DNA of 64,000 bases. Origin: Anastrepha obliqua. Taxonomy: Eukaryota > Arthropoda > Insecta > Diptera > Tephritidae. Below the pieces are notes generated by a model, which saw nothing but the letters and a program-made list of their open reading frames with translations, did no database searches and was not told where the DNA came from. The translations under genes and the position numbers were made by a program. This document shows, piece by piece, positions 1-11,891 of the stretch; position 1 is the first letter of the stretch, and every line of letters begins with the position of its first letter. The stretch covers positions 130,075,784-130,139,783 of the forward strand of contig NC_072893.1 in the NCBI RefSeq assembly GCF_027943255.1. The letters are read 5' to 3'.

Positions 1-3000
1 GCCAATATTAACTAATCATCTTTGCAATATCGAATGTTACATACAAAGTTTGGCCTGGTCTACTGGTGGCTCCTTTGAGCACGGAAATTTCTAAGATTTG
101 CTCTTAGTCATTGAAACCTTTAATAGATTTCTCAGATAATCGCTTACTGCATTTGGAAGTCAGTTTACGTTTTTGTTATTAAAAATCGACCTTCCCGATC
201 TATTTGACTTCCACTCTCCTCACAGGTTATGCCTTTTAGCTTTTCGATCTCTGTTTTCTCTTAATTCACTCGCCGATTCCCTCACTACGCTGTTGTGTAA
301 CCACACTTGGCTTCACGCGACATCTTCCTGGTTGTATTGATTTTGTGGCCCTGTCAAATGCTGCCTCCAAATAATCGACCAACTTTAACCTTTCACTACT
401 GGCTGGCGGTTGCCTAATTAAATAGGACACACAGTTCACTTCCTCAAACTCGTAACCAAATGAATTCGATTTGTTTGATTTGTCAGCAAAGCCAATGAGT
501 TTCGAAAGCATCGCCAAGTTTTTGGTTTTTGCATTTTATACTTGGCTTTTTTCGCCAGCGCGCCACCTATTTTGGCCTACAGCTGCTGACAACTGCAATT
601 GACTTGTGCGCTTTGGCTGCTGCTGGCGGCGGCTCGCCTTTTTTCTCAATTCGTTGTTGCTTTTTTTTAAGTTCACATCTTCTTAACACCAGTTTGGCTT
701 AGGTTGTCGCGCCAGTATTTTCTGTTTTGGCTGCTGCTTTTGACTGTTCCATGGAGTTTCGGCTGGGAGGATATCTTTTCTTTCGTATTTCTTTTTCGGC
801 ATTCTACTTGAGTATCGATTACATGCCACATGCCACATGGGTGCTACGTTCAATAAATACTCATGGCTGCCTCGAATTGAGTCGGCTTGCTTGGTTTAGC
901 CAACCAAAAACGCGGACGTGAAAGAGTGAAGGCAGCTCATGAGTGTATTAGTGTGTCTAAACGCGTGATTGTGAGTGTGCGTCGAGACTACCGGTTTCAG
1001 CCGCTTTCTAACAGCTATTCTAACGCTCATTTCTTAATACACATACATACGTACATATTCTTTCGTATCGTTTGTAAGTCTTTAAATTTTATTTTTCATC
1101 TTTTGCTTCCGTATTTGAGTTCGTTTTTTGCATTCATTTTTAGACGTCCACATAAGCTGCCTTGTTTAGGCCTATTCCCATAAAGGCTTTGCAGTATTTT
1201 TTGCATATTTTTTTGCACTTTTTCTCTCCTCTAAAGAAGCAATTTTTTCGCCACCACCAACAACTTCTCGGATTGCTTTTGCCAAAACACATTTTTTTTT
1301 TTCCCACTGCCTGCCTTAAAATTTCATCTGTTGCCACATTTGGCTGCCTCGCCACCCAGCCTATTCTTATCGTTCGTGCAATGCCTGCGCTGCTAACATT
1401 TCATGTAGTTTTGCTTCTATTTTTAGCAGCGCTTAAATGTGCTAGAGGCTATTGGAAAAACATCAGTGAGCATGCCACGGAGCTAATGCGAAAAAGTCAT
1501 GCAACGTTTTCGCTATCAGGCGTTAAGAGGTAAAAAAAGGAGAATTTTTCAAATGCAATTTTCGAATTTCGTAACGGAGCTCATGCAAAACGGCACACAA
1601 CATTTCTTAAATTTATGCACTAAAAGAAAAAATCCAAATTTTTTGAAATGAAAACGCTATTTTCGAATTTCAAAACAGAACTCATCCAAATAATGCAAAT
1701 TTTTGATGTCAGCTGGCCCTGTCAAATGCATTTTCGAGTTTCGAAAAAAGTATAATAAAAGTTTTCAAAAGATTAAATATATTGGTTTTATTGTTAGAAG
1801 CTTGGAGTTTCGAAACCTAGCTTCGTCGTTGGCTGCATATTTTATACCAATACCTTTTATAGAGCTTCGACTGTTGAGTTGGCGTTTAATTTTTGGCGTC
1901 CTCTCAACATCCAAGCAAATTTCACTTATGTTTTATTTTAACTTTCGAACTTTGTTTTTGAATTTCGAAATAGTGTATCACTTAATTTGTTCCATTTGCA
2001 TAATGAAAATTGCGAGTTTTATTATTTTTTCGTCATAATTACAGAGATTTTGGAGAGAAAATTGTCGTTTGAATTTCGAAAAATAATTACTAATTTTTCG
2101 AAGTTAGAAAATAGATCTTTTTTTTTTCAAATATATTTCAAAAAGTTAAAGAGCTGGGCATTGAGTTTTTCTATTTCGATTTCTTCGTATTATTGTCGCT
2201 TTTTATAAACAATCTAATAATTCTATAATTTTTAAGTCTTATACTAGTTTATATATATCTTCACAAGAAAGTTCATAAATAATCAATTTCAAAAACTTTT
2301 TTTTTTTGCTCCTCTGAAAAACACATTCGTACTTCTCTCTCTCGTAAAACTATCCTCCGTGTCGTTCAAATTTTATTGAAGTTCTAAAAATCCTAAACAT
2401 TTGTTTTTTGTTCTTCTAAAAATCATAAAAAATTCTCGCATAAAGTAGCGGAAGCAACAGTCGGTGATGCATCGCGTAACATAACCGTCAAGCAAACACA
2501 ATCTTACACACACACACACCCACACACTTACGCGTCGTCTAACTTAGTCGCTTATCTGGCTGTTTGCCTTTCTGTCTAACTGCGCGCTGCCTGCCTGACT
2601 CCCTGTCTACCCTTAGAGCTAAATTTTTTGCACATTCTGTCTTTGCTTTACTGTATTTTTTCTTTTTGTTGTTTTTGCGCAAACATGTTTCATGGCAGAT
2701 CATGAAAGTGCGACTAAATATACACTCGCATGTGAAAATTTATATGCTCGCGTTTGCCTTGCTGTCTACCAGGCGTTTTGCGCTGCTCCTACAGGCACAC
2801 ACAAATTTAACGGCAGCTTGGCGTCATGTGTGCAACACGTGTGGCATGTAAATACTTACTGTGTAGTTGCAGTAAGGATTCGGCATTCACTACACTTCGT
2901 TCGTTTTTCATTTCATGCTTCCTGTGCGCCACAATCGATGCTGTTTATTTGTTTGCTTTTTATCATTTTCCCACTAAAATTTCCTTCTCAGCGTTTTGCT

Positions 3001-3477
3001 TATTCACGATGCTCTTTTCATATTCCCGGCTGTGTAATGTTTGCCTTGTTTTATTATCTCCACACTTTTAGTTTTCTCCCCTCATTCCTGTGCCCGTAAA
3101 GAGCGCTGCCTAATGATAACTTTTGCGAGATTAAATTAATGTAAGCAATTCAATTAAGATGCTTCATTCGAGATAGTGTCACGATGGAATGTTTTGCGAA
3201 AAAGTGGTCGGAAATGAACAGCATGCGAGTATCAGGTCTTAAGGTAAGATTTGTATATTTTTTAGTGAAATAAATATTTCCGTAGTTACTTTTTCCAAAA
3301 ACAGCCCTTTTTTCTTTCTATCGCTTCGCTGTCTTACGACTGGTCTATGCTTGCCAATTATCCTATTGTCATCTGCACAACAGTTGAGCCGGTTCTGTCG
3401 TGGAAGAGGCCAATTCTTGTTGCATTTTCTAACGAAGTGAGAAGCAAATCTTTTGTTCTAATCCTGACGGAATTGCT
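1..3477. other. Non-coding AT-rich region, no gene recognised
   Basis: Only short overlapping frames occur and none resembles a known protein. A decayed repeat of about 100 bp is visible: a phrase like TTTTCGAATTTCGTAACGG near 1558 recurs as TTTTCGAATTTCAAAACAG near 1661, and further TTTCGAAA pieces follow to about 2100. A short CA microsatellite lies near 2505-2525. I see no RNA gene or promoter that can be supported. Confidence 0.6.
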
Positions 3478-3481
3478 TTAA

Positions 3482-3802
3482 CCCTTTAGCCTATAGCCAC
3501 GAGTCTGACTCGTGGTAAAGAATTTGTGCCATAAGCGAAAACAACGAGTCTGACTCGTGGTAAAGACTTTGTGATCAATTGATTATGATTACTTCCTAGA
3601 CATCTTAAAATTACTATTTGTACCTAAACATTGTTTATTATTTCACAATTCCTTTCGTTGCATTGAAATATATATGTTACGAAAAGTATACACTTTGCGC
3701 CAGTTCGGGTACACGGCTGAACAGTTGAATGGCACGGCGCGCGAACGAATTTCTTGCGTATTATAGCTCGCGCAATTGGTAGATATCGTGTAGGCTAAGG
3801 GG
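3482..3802. mobile_element. piggyBac-type MITE (321 bp) with TTAA target sites
   Basis: TTAA stands immediately outside both ends (3478-3481 and 3803-3806). The inverted termini read CCCTTTAGCCTATA on the left and, reversed, CCCCTTAGCCTACA on the right (12 of 14 match). Just inside the left end are two copies of a palindrome, CCACGAGTCTGACTCGTGG at about 3498 and a near copy at about 3544, each followed by TAAAGA and TTTGTG. There is no transposase. TTAA duplication is diagnostic of the piggyBac superfamily; the non-autonomous status follows from its size. The autonomous partner is not in this window. Confidence 0.75.
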
Positions 3803-4224
3803 TTAAGTACATACTATTTTATGATTACTTAGTCAATTCAAGAAAGTGTTGATGAGTTTTTCTGTGCATTAGTCTGAGAAGGAATTTCTCAACCTCAAAT
3901 TTATTCAGAAAATACCCTGCTTTAACCTTTGCTGTCTCAGTTTCGCACTCATGCGCAAGAATTTGCGTCAAGCTTAATTTATTATTCACTCTAAACTTTT
4001 TGTTTAACAAAAGTTATTCTTTAATTAAGTTGAGATTTTTGTAACTTCTTTTATTTTGTACTTTTAATGTTCAGTTGAAAGTTGGGCTTGAAAGTTTTGA
4101 AACTAGATGTGAAGATTAGTATTTTCCAATTTTTCCAACTAGAAAGAAAGTGTTTGATTTATAGCTATACTAAATTTGTTTAACTGTTAGACAACAGGTA
4201 TCTCGGAAGCTTGCATTGCGTGAT

Positions 4225-4555
4225 AAACATGTACTAAAAATTTTATGTACTAAAATTTCTACTAAAAATTTCATGCATTAAAACTGTGTGTATTAAAATT
4301 TTTGTGTACTAAAAATTGCATGTATTAAAATTTCTTATACTGAACATTTTGTGTACTAAAAATTTCATGTATTAAACTTTTGTGTATTAAAATTTGTACT
4401 GTGTACTAAAAATTGCATGTACTAAAATATTTTATACCTACTAAAAATCTTATGTACTAAAATTTTGTGTGCTTAAAATTTTATATACTAAAAATTCAAG
4501 TACTAAAATTTCGAGTACTAAAAATGTTATGTTCTAAAACTTTTCTAATACCTAT
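4225..4555. repeat. Degenerate ~16-nt tandem repeat array
   Basis: About 20 alternating units of the form TGTACTAAAAATTTCA and TGTATTAAAATTTTTG run through this stretch, with small length changes and substitutions between units. It is a decayed AT-rich minisatellite with no coding potential. Confidence 0.75.
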
Positions 4556-4559
4556 TAGA

Positions 4560-5890
4560 AAAGAATCATTTTAGGCTATAAAATTAAACAAAAAAAAAAA
4601 AAATTCGTCTCCTGAAAGTAAGTACAAAAATTATTTGAAGTTGTGAGCAAAATTTCTACATTGAAATTTATTTTTTTTATGAATTTTCTTTTAACTAACG
4701 AACGTGACAAAAATTTTTTTTATATATTTTATTTTATTTTTTTTTTGTATTAACTTATAGTGAATTTTGTGGTATTCTCAAAAGATTCTACCAAATTTTT
4801 TTAACTTTGAACCTAAAAAAAATGCTAAACTCTCAAATGTTGATCTCCTAACTGCCATTTTCTTGAATTGGTGTGTTTTTTTTTATGGAGGAAATGGATA
4901 AATCACTTCTTACTTTTTTTCGTGTTTTTATACAAAAAATAATAATAATTCGGCGAGAAAACTGCAAAATATATACAAAGTTTCTCTATATTTTTGTTTG
5001 CAAAACATTTCGCCAACAATTTTACATCCAGTTCAACCCCCAAATGCAGATCAACAGTTCTTTGCAACACTCATTTTCAACTCTCTTTCATTGATACCTC
5101 AATTTCGTGCGATTTGATTTGGTTTGCATGAATATGCGCACATATATGTACAATGTACATGGATATATTTATGTAAGGAAAGTGTGAAAACTACTGTCGG
5201 CACGGATTATAAAATTTCAAATCATACAATTGCCCTTAATTTACGCTGAAGAGTTAACCCTATTTACAAAAAAAGTAGCTGGTTAACACCCAAATACAAT
5301 GAGCTGCCAAAGAAGGCATATTCGCAGGCACACATCTATATGAACATATACATACATGCATACATATATTCATATATACGTGCATACATTTTCACAAGCA
5401 TTCCTTTTTGCTTCAGAAACGCTTAGTCGCTTACAGAGAATTCCCCTTTATTTTTCGTTTTGTGGCATGCAACTCACTCGCTTGCGGTTTACATTTGTGC
5501 AGCTGTGCAACAAACAGGATCTCAATTAATTTTTTTGGCAAATTTTCACTAAACAATACCATATTTTTGAAATGATTTGCTTTATTTTTTGTTTTTCACT
5601 GTTTTATTGTTTGCAAAGCAGCAGTGATTTATGCGGCATGGCACACAATTTTCTTTTCACAATCAGAAACGTAAAAGCAAATCGTACAACAAAAGCAAGC
5701 TCATACATATGTATGTAGATATGTATATATATATGTACGTATGTAGGCTGGCAAGCAATTAAAAACTGCATTCTTTGGTTCGAATTTATTTGCTTTAATT
5801 TTTATTTGCTGCGCGGCTTAAAAATAGTTGGTTTTTATAAATTTTTATTTGATTATGTGCGCTTATAACAAATATATTTTATTTCCAATT
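4560..5890. other. Non-coding AT-rich region
   Basis: Poly-T and poly-A runs and short CATA/TATG microsatellites (about 5330-5390 and 5700-5745) are present. The short open frames resemble no protein family I know. Confidence 0.5.
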
Positions 5891-5897
5891 TAATTAC

Positions 5898-6124
5898 CCC
5901 TAATCCCATATCGTTCCATTTGGCACCTTAATCCCATGTCGATGAGTCGGCGCTTATTTCTACTACATTACGCCAACAGAAAATTAGAAAAACCTCATAA
6001 GATATCTTCTAAGCTTTAACTAAACATATCCGAAGAGTTTTTATCAAAGTTTTTTATTTTAATAATAAATGGTATGAAACATGCATCGTGCAGTAGTTTC
6101 ATAAAAATCGACATGGGATTAGGG
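5898..6124. mobile_element. Short inverted-repeat element, candidate TTAA MITE (227 bp)
   Basis: The left end CCCTAATCCCATATCG (5898-5913) is matched at the right end by its reverse complement CGACATGGGATTAGGG (6109-6124), with 15 of 16 positions equal. A third, direct copy of the motif (CCTTAATCCCATGTCGA, about 5926-5942) lies just inside the left end. TTAA follows the right end directly (6125-6128). On the left a TTAA occurs a few bases further out, so the target duplication is imperfect. No coding capacity. A piggyBac-like MITE is the best guess, less secure than the 3482-3802 element. Confidence 0.5.
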
Positions 6125-6159
6125 TTAAGTTTTATTTTATGTTTAGATTGAACATTTAA

Positions 6160-7260
6160 AATTATGCTATGTTATTTTGTTATGCTACTCAGGACTACTT
6201 AATTGCATTTTAATTCATTTTGATTCCTATTTTCTATACTATTAAATATAATTGTTTATGCTAAGCTGCGTTATGTTTGCTATGCTATGTTATATCTTGT
6301 TTCGATATTTTATTTTATTTTATATAAGTATGTGTGTAGTATACAGTACAATGAAAATGGACTTTTGCTATTTTATTTCGTTGCTAATTATGAAAATAAT
6401 TATGTTGCATTATGTTATGCTCTCTTATGTGTGATTTTATTTAAATTTATTTGTTTTTTTTTTTTTAGTTTTTATTCTGTTATTCTTCTATTCGTGTGTT
6501 TATTATAATATTGTACAATATGTTATGTTTTATTATGTTTTGCTATGCTATATTATGTTATGTCATGTTCGCTTTTATTTTAGTTATTTAACTTTATTTG
6601 TTTTTTAGTTTTCATTCTGTTATTCTTCTATTCGTGTGTTCCTTATAATATTGTTTATTATGTTATGTTATGTTATGTTATATTATTTTTTACCATGCTT
6701 TGCTATGTTATGTTATGTTTTGTTATACCTAGTGTTTTTTTATTCGTGTATTCTAAAATATATGTATGTTATGGTATGTTGCGTTCTGTTATTGGTGTGC
6801 TCTATGTATGGAGTTATTTTATTTTATGTTGTGTAGTGTTTTTGTGTTTTTAATATGCTATGCTATGGTTTTGTATGGTATGGTATGTTATGCCATGCTA
6901 TGTTGTGTGTTCTTTATTTTTGGCTATTTTTTTATTATCTAACTTTATATTATATATCTTATTTTACTATATATTATTGCTGTATTTTAGGTGCATCTTA
7001 TTTGCGTGTTGTTTGTTATATTAACTTGTGCTAGTTATATTAACTTATGTTATGTCTTGTTCAGTTACTGTATTCCAAATATCTTATGCTATGTTATGTT
7101 ATGTCTTGTTCTGTTACTGTATTTTGTAGTTATTTATTTTATTTTGGTGTGTTTTATTGATTTTGTTCGCACATTCTAAATATAATATGTTACGCTATGT
7201 TATGTTATGTTATGTTACGTCTTTTTTTGCTGCTTTATGTTGTCTTGCTTTATTTTATTT
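6160..7260. repeat. Degenerate pentanucleotide (TTATG)n array
   Basis: Runs of TATGTTATG, TATGCTATG and TTATGTTATG recur over about 1.1 kb, interspersed with T-rich spacers. Two spacers near 6470 and 6610 share a phrase like TTTTTAGTTTTTATTCTG followed by TTATTCTTCTATTCGTGTG. The overlapping hydrophobic frames (MLCYVMLCYV) are a by-product of the pentamer and should not be annotated as membrane proteins. A complementary-strand array of the same pentamer lies at 60.18-60.55 kb. Confidence 0.8.
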
Positions 7261-7269
7261 TATTATATT

Positions 7270-10200
7270 ATATTGCTTTTTTTTGTTTTTTTTCTTATTA
7301 TTATTATTTTATCGCACATTAATTTCTGTAATTTGATTATTATTCCTTTTATTTCATATATTTTTTTAATTCATTGCCACATCTCCGATCTCAATGACTT
7401 CGAATTTTTTTGGCTTTGTTCTCTAAATTTTTTTGTAGGTTTCCAGGCCATCGCGTTGTACAAAGTTATTGGCTTGATGCTTAAGCCAATTTTACGCTTA
7501 TACAGCGCTTGAGCGCTTTTTAATAGCGAATTTATTTTCGATTGATTGGAGTTTGTTGAATCTGTTTTATATTTTTTCCCACACTCCCATGCAATGTTTT
7601 TCCATGTTTTCTATCACTATTCGTGATCATTTTTTACAAAAATATCATTTCAGCACTAAAATCAAAATGCAACGGAAGGGTCGCCATGCCCTTTGAATAA
7701 ATATTTTCCGCAATCACACGCTTCATTAAATTGATTGTATTTTGTTTTTAATACAAAGTTTTTATCTATCACAGGCAGTTATACGCGATTTCTAAGAGTA
7801 CATTTTAATTATTCTCTATTTTTATGATATTTTTTCCTTTTTATGAGTATTTTTATTCCACTTGTGGCCATGAATTTTTTATGTCATTCCTAAGAAAGGA
7901 AACGAAGCTCAATGTACGCTCTTTCCAATTTCTGCTGCTTGTCGCTCCACTCACATGGCTTCGTGGACCGTCCCTTAGTTTTGTTCACTCCACTTCTTCA
8001 AGTCGACTTGCCTGCGCTAATGGCCGCTGTCATAATCACATCATAGATTATCCTCTAACTTTGTTAGCTTCCACTTATTTGCTCATCAATATGTTCGCCT
8101 GCTGCATCTACGCCCATTATTTCGTCACATAAACCGCTAAGTTGCACTTTTCCCTGTTAACTGCATTTATATTACCTAAACTTTTTTATTGTTATTTCTT
8201 TTACAACATTAAGTTGCATTTGAGTTGTACCAGTTGAAGGGGGTATGCAACTTTACTTACCGAAGTCTTCTTCCCTATTGCTTCTTTGGTTGTAGTGTTT
8301 CCTTCGAATATTCATTCCCCTTGGCACATTTATGGCTGGCCGCTGACCCGAACTTCCCAAGCAATTGACATACTTCTCCGTTTGCCACATGCCATTGGCC
8401 ATAATCGAATAAAATTTCTTGGCTTACAAATTGAACCTGACACAGTAAAGTGAGTGTTCCTATTGTATGAGTGTATGTATGTATGTATATGCATATGTGT
8501 GTGTGGATTAATGAAAATCACTAAATGCATTTTGTGTCATGCATTTAAGCAAAAAAAACAAGCAAATTTGAGTTGAAAAGTGAAAGCAAAACTTAAACAC
8601 TTAAGTATTCCAAACATAAAAAAATATATAGAAATAATTTCGAACAAAATTCGTAGCACAGCCACAAGCAGCTCCAACGCTGTTTCCGAAAATCTCTCCA
8701 TGTACTTGCAAAGTCAGAAATTAGAGTTAAAATTTCTTCGACATGTCTATAAATTATTTTGAAATCTCGTGCTAACCATGCCAACTAGTTTCCTTGGAAA
8801 GGTTTGCAGAAAAAAAATTGTATTCAAAAAATTTAAATAAAATACTTAACAATTTGTAAGATCTTTTTTAAAGTACCAAAAATATTTGAATATTTCTGCT
8901 TCACCAACTTCTAATTACCTGCTAAGTAGGCTAGTAAAAATTACACCACCAACTCTTTAATACATCTTTAACTACTCAAAATGTGAGTCTCAGTGAAAAT
9001 GCATGAAGCCATAAGTTTTGTGTACAGAAATTCCTTTCATGTGTTTCGTGACTTTTTGAAAAATTTTTTACGAGTATTTTTCATAGGTGATTAAGCGTGC
9101 AATTAAATGTTGCATGCACCAAATGTGGTAACAAATACTCGTACAATGTGAGCATCAAGTAGCTGCGAAGCGTCACAGCATTCCAACACACAATGAACTC
9201 GCATTCCAGGCTTGAGAATTCTTGTTCACCGCCGAAAATGTGACAATGGCGCGTAGAGGCGAGTAAATCAAAGATTGTCAATGTTGACTGCAGCGTGGAA
9301 AAGGGGCAGAAGGCGACACGCCACTCAAAGCTTAAAGCATGAAGCATTGCACGCAGTCTTTGTTCTTGTTATTGCATGATTTGCTGCCGTTCGTTGGGTA
9401 TTACATTGCAATGACCGAATTTTGTTTTCAATTGAAAAATTTTTGATATTTTTTTTAATGGATTTTCAATATGACAATATTTCTCTTTTGTTGTAAAATA
9501 AAGTTGTGCTTTTGTGAGGCGTGGTAAACATGTGCACACACGCATATGTATGTGTATGTGATTTTCTGTTAACAATTGTTTTCGCCCTAGTGCTCCTCCA
9601 GGGCGTGATCTCCAACGCGAGATTTATGAGGCACAGCAGCGAGTGTCGAGCGAGAGTTTTTCGATTTTTCTTTGAAATTCAATATTAAAAATGTTTCTGT
9701 TTTAAGATAAATGGCTGCAATGCAGTATTATGAGGTGAGGTCATGGGATGGTGGGTATGGGTGTGATATGTGAGGAGTTTATAAGGGGAGAAATGTGAGA
9801 TTCTTCAATATTTACATTTTCAATATTTTTACGTGCTGTTTTAAAATTTTTGTTGGGATATTCAGAAAAGTTCCAATGCACGAAATATTTAATGGAAGAA
9901 TATTAATGAAATAGCCCTATAGTATTTTGTAAAAAACGATGCAAACTTTTTCATATTTGTGTAAGAAAAATATTTTTTTTTAATAAAATTGAAAAAAATG
10001 AAAAAAAATCGTATATTAGATATTTCTGTTTGCCTGAATTTAAGATGTTTTTCATAAATTTTTTTTACTGGAATTCTGAAAATATTATATTAATTTCGTA
10101 GAAAAACAAAATCATTAAAACATAATGAAAATAGTAAAACACGAATTCGTTACTCGTTGGATTTGCGGCATTTTGGGAAACTTAAAAGCAAGTTTTTTAC

Positions 10201-10590
10201 CCTTTGACGTCAGATCTTTGTTGCAAAATAAAGTAAAAATAAAGGGTTTTAAATTTTAAACCCGCAGCAATTTTTTTTTTAATTTTGTGTGTCCTTTATT
10301 TTAATAAAACATTTTTTAAAAACTTAAATTTTTAATTACTGAAATAAATTTCTGGTTTGCTCTTCGACGTCATGGGCTTTTGTTCCCCCTTTGTGATTTA
10401 CTAAAAGTGTTTGCTACAATTCTTGCCATAATTCTTTAGGCTTTCTGTTTATTGTTTTGTTTTTTCATCGAAATATAAAAAAATCAACCTTTATATTAAA
10501 TCAGCTGTACTGTAATTACTAAACAGGTATTTGCTAAATGTGTGTTTCCTATTTTTCAAAAAAAATTTGAACAAAGTTTAAATTCTTTAG
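7270..10590. other. Non-coding region, no gene recognised
   Basis: A short GTAT microsatellite occurs near 8472-8490. The remainder is AT-rich, without recognisable domains, RNA genes or mobile element ends. Confidence 0.5.
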
Positions 10591-10599
10591 TAAATTTTC

Positions 10600-11060
10600 A
10601 ATTTTTTAATAAATTTTCCACTTTTTATTGAATTTTAACTTTGTAATATTGTAAATTTGAAATTTTTCAATAAATTTTCAATTTTTTATTAAAACAAATT
10701 TTCAAGTTTTTAATAAATTTTCAATTTTTTAATGAATTTTGAATTGCTTAAGAAAATTCCAATTTTTTAATGAATGTTCAAGTTTTTAATAAATTTTCAA
10801 GTTTTTAATACATTTTAAATTTTTTAATAAATTTTCATGTTTTTAGAAAATTTTCGTTTTTTAATAAATTTTCAAGTTTTTAATAAATTTTCGAGTTTTT
10901 AATACATTTTCAAGTTTTTAATAAGTTTTCAAGTTTTTATTAAATTTTAATGTTTTTAATAAATTTTTTTTGTTTTAATAAATATTAAATTTTTTAATAA
11001 ATTTTTTTTTTTATTAAATTTTTAATTTTTTTAATAAATTTTTAATTTTTTATATTCAAA
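10600..11060. repeat. AT-rich 19-nt tandem repeat array
   Basis: The unit AAATTTTCAAGTTTTTAAT (19 nt) repeats roughly 20 times with drift; the downstream half decays to T-rich variants. The array lies about 400 bp upstream of the Jockey element. Confidence 0.75.
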
Positions 11061-11463
11061 AAGTGTAAAAGTATTTTTGCTTTTGCCAAATTAAAAAAAA
11101 TCCAATTCTGTTTGTAATAAATTCTTTTATTATTTATTAAAAAAATATAAATTTTTATAAATAATTTTTTTATAAATTTTTTTATCAAAAGTACACTTAC
11201 GATGTGCTTGATACAGATTGCAAAAATTTTTTACAAAATAATATTTTTTCACCATCACATTTTTTTCATCGAAAGTATTTGTCTAATTTTAAACTTTTAC
11301 AAATAATTTTTTTTTGTTCAAAAATTTTGTATCAAAAATATAGTGACGATGGCAATTTTTTACAAAATTCACTATAAAATTTTGTGGTTCATCAAAACTA
11401 TGGCTTTATTTGATAATTATTTTTTTTTTATAATTACTTGTTTTTTATTAACATATTTACTCT

Positions 11464-11476
11464 AAATATTCAAAAT
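11464..11476. repeat. Candidate target-site duplication, left copy
   Basis: AAATATTCAAAAT here is repeated exactly at 16093-16105, directly after the poly-A tail of the Jockey element. The leading A residues of the right copy cannot be separated from the tail, so at least 10 bp (TATTCAAAAT) is informative. The region is AT-rich, which leaves some risk of coincidence. Confidence 0.55.
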
Positions 11477-11891
11477 TATTTATTATTTATTAGTTGACTG
11501 TCATCATCGGGAGACGTGTTTTGCTTTCGCTCCGCATCTTTCAATTGTATTAAAATCGCAAGTGACTTTTATTCATTCTGATGGTGATGTGGTGATACCA
11601 TATTGGTATAGTGTTACTAAAACCAGTTAACCATAAATATAAATCAGCCTTGTGATTTAGAAAACACATATTTTCCATATTCTTTTTGCTGTGCATATAA
11701 ATATATCATTGTACGGTAAAAAGGGGGGAAAAAACAAACACAAAAACAAAAAAGAAGAAAAGCTGTCGTTATTGCTAACCCATCGATAATCAATTTGTCC
11801 CGTTCGCGGTTTTTGTTTTTACACTATTTTGCCCAAAAGTGACAGCTGTTATCAAAAACACAGCTGGTAGAGGTGTTGCCAGGCTTCGGCC
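11477..11891 (+). promoter_or_regulatory. 5' leader / presumed internal promoter of the Jockey element
   Basis: Jockey-clade elements carry a downstream-acting internal promoter in the first tens of bases of the leader. Here the leader is placed by the candidate target repeat. I cannot point to a specific initiator motif, so this is positional inference. A GC-richer stretch with CAGCTG repeats lies just before the ORF1 start. Confidence 0.35.

Noticed and set aside
347..1730. A 15-16 bp word (GGCCCTGTCAAATGC) occurring near 347 and again near 1713
   Set aside because: No similarity extends beyond the word, so it may be chance or a trace of a very old duplication.
6252..7512. Several hydrophobic open frames that look like small membrane proteins
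   Set aside because: They are translations of the TTATG pentamer array and its T-rich spacers; the same happens on the minus strand at 60.05-60.63 kb.
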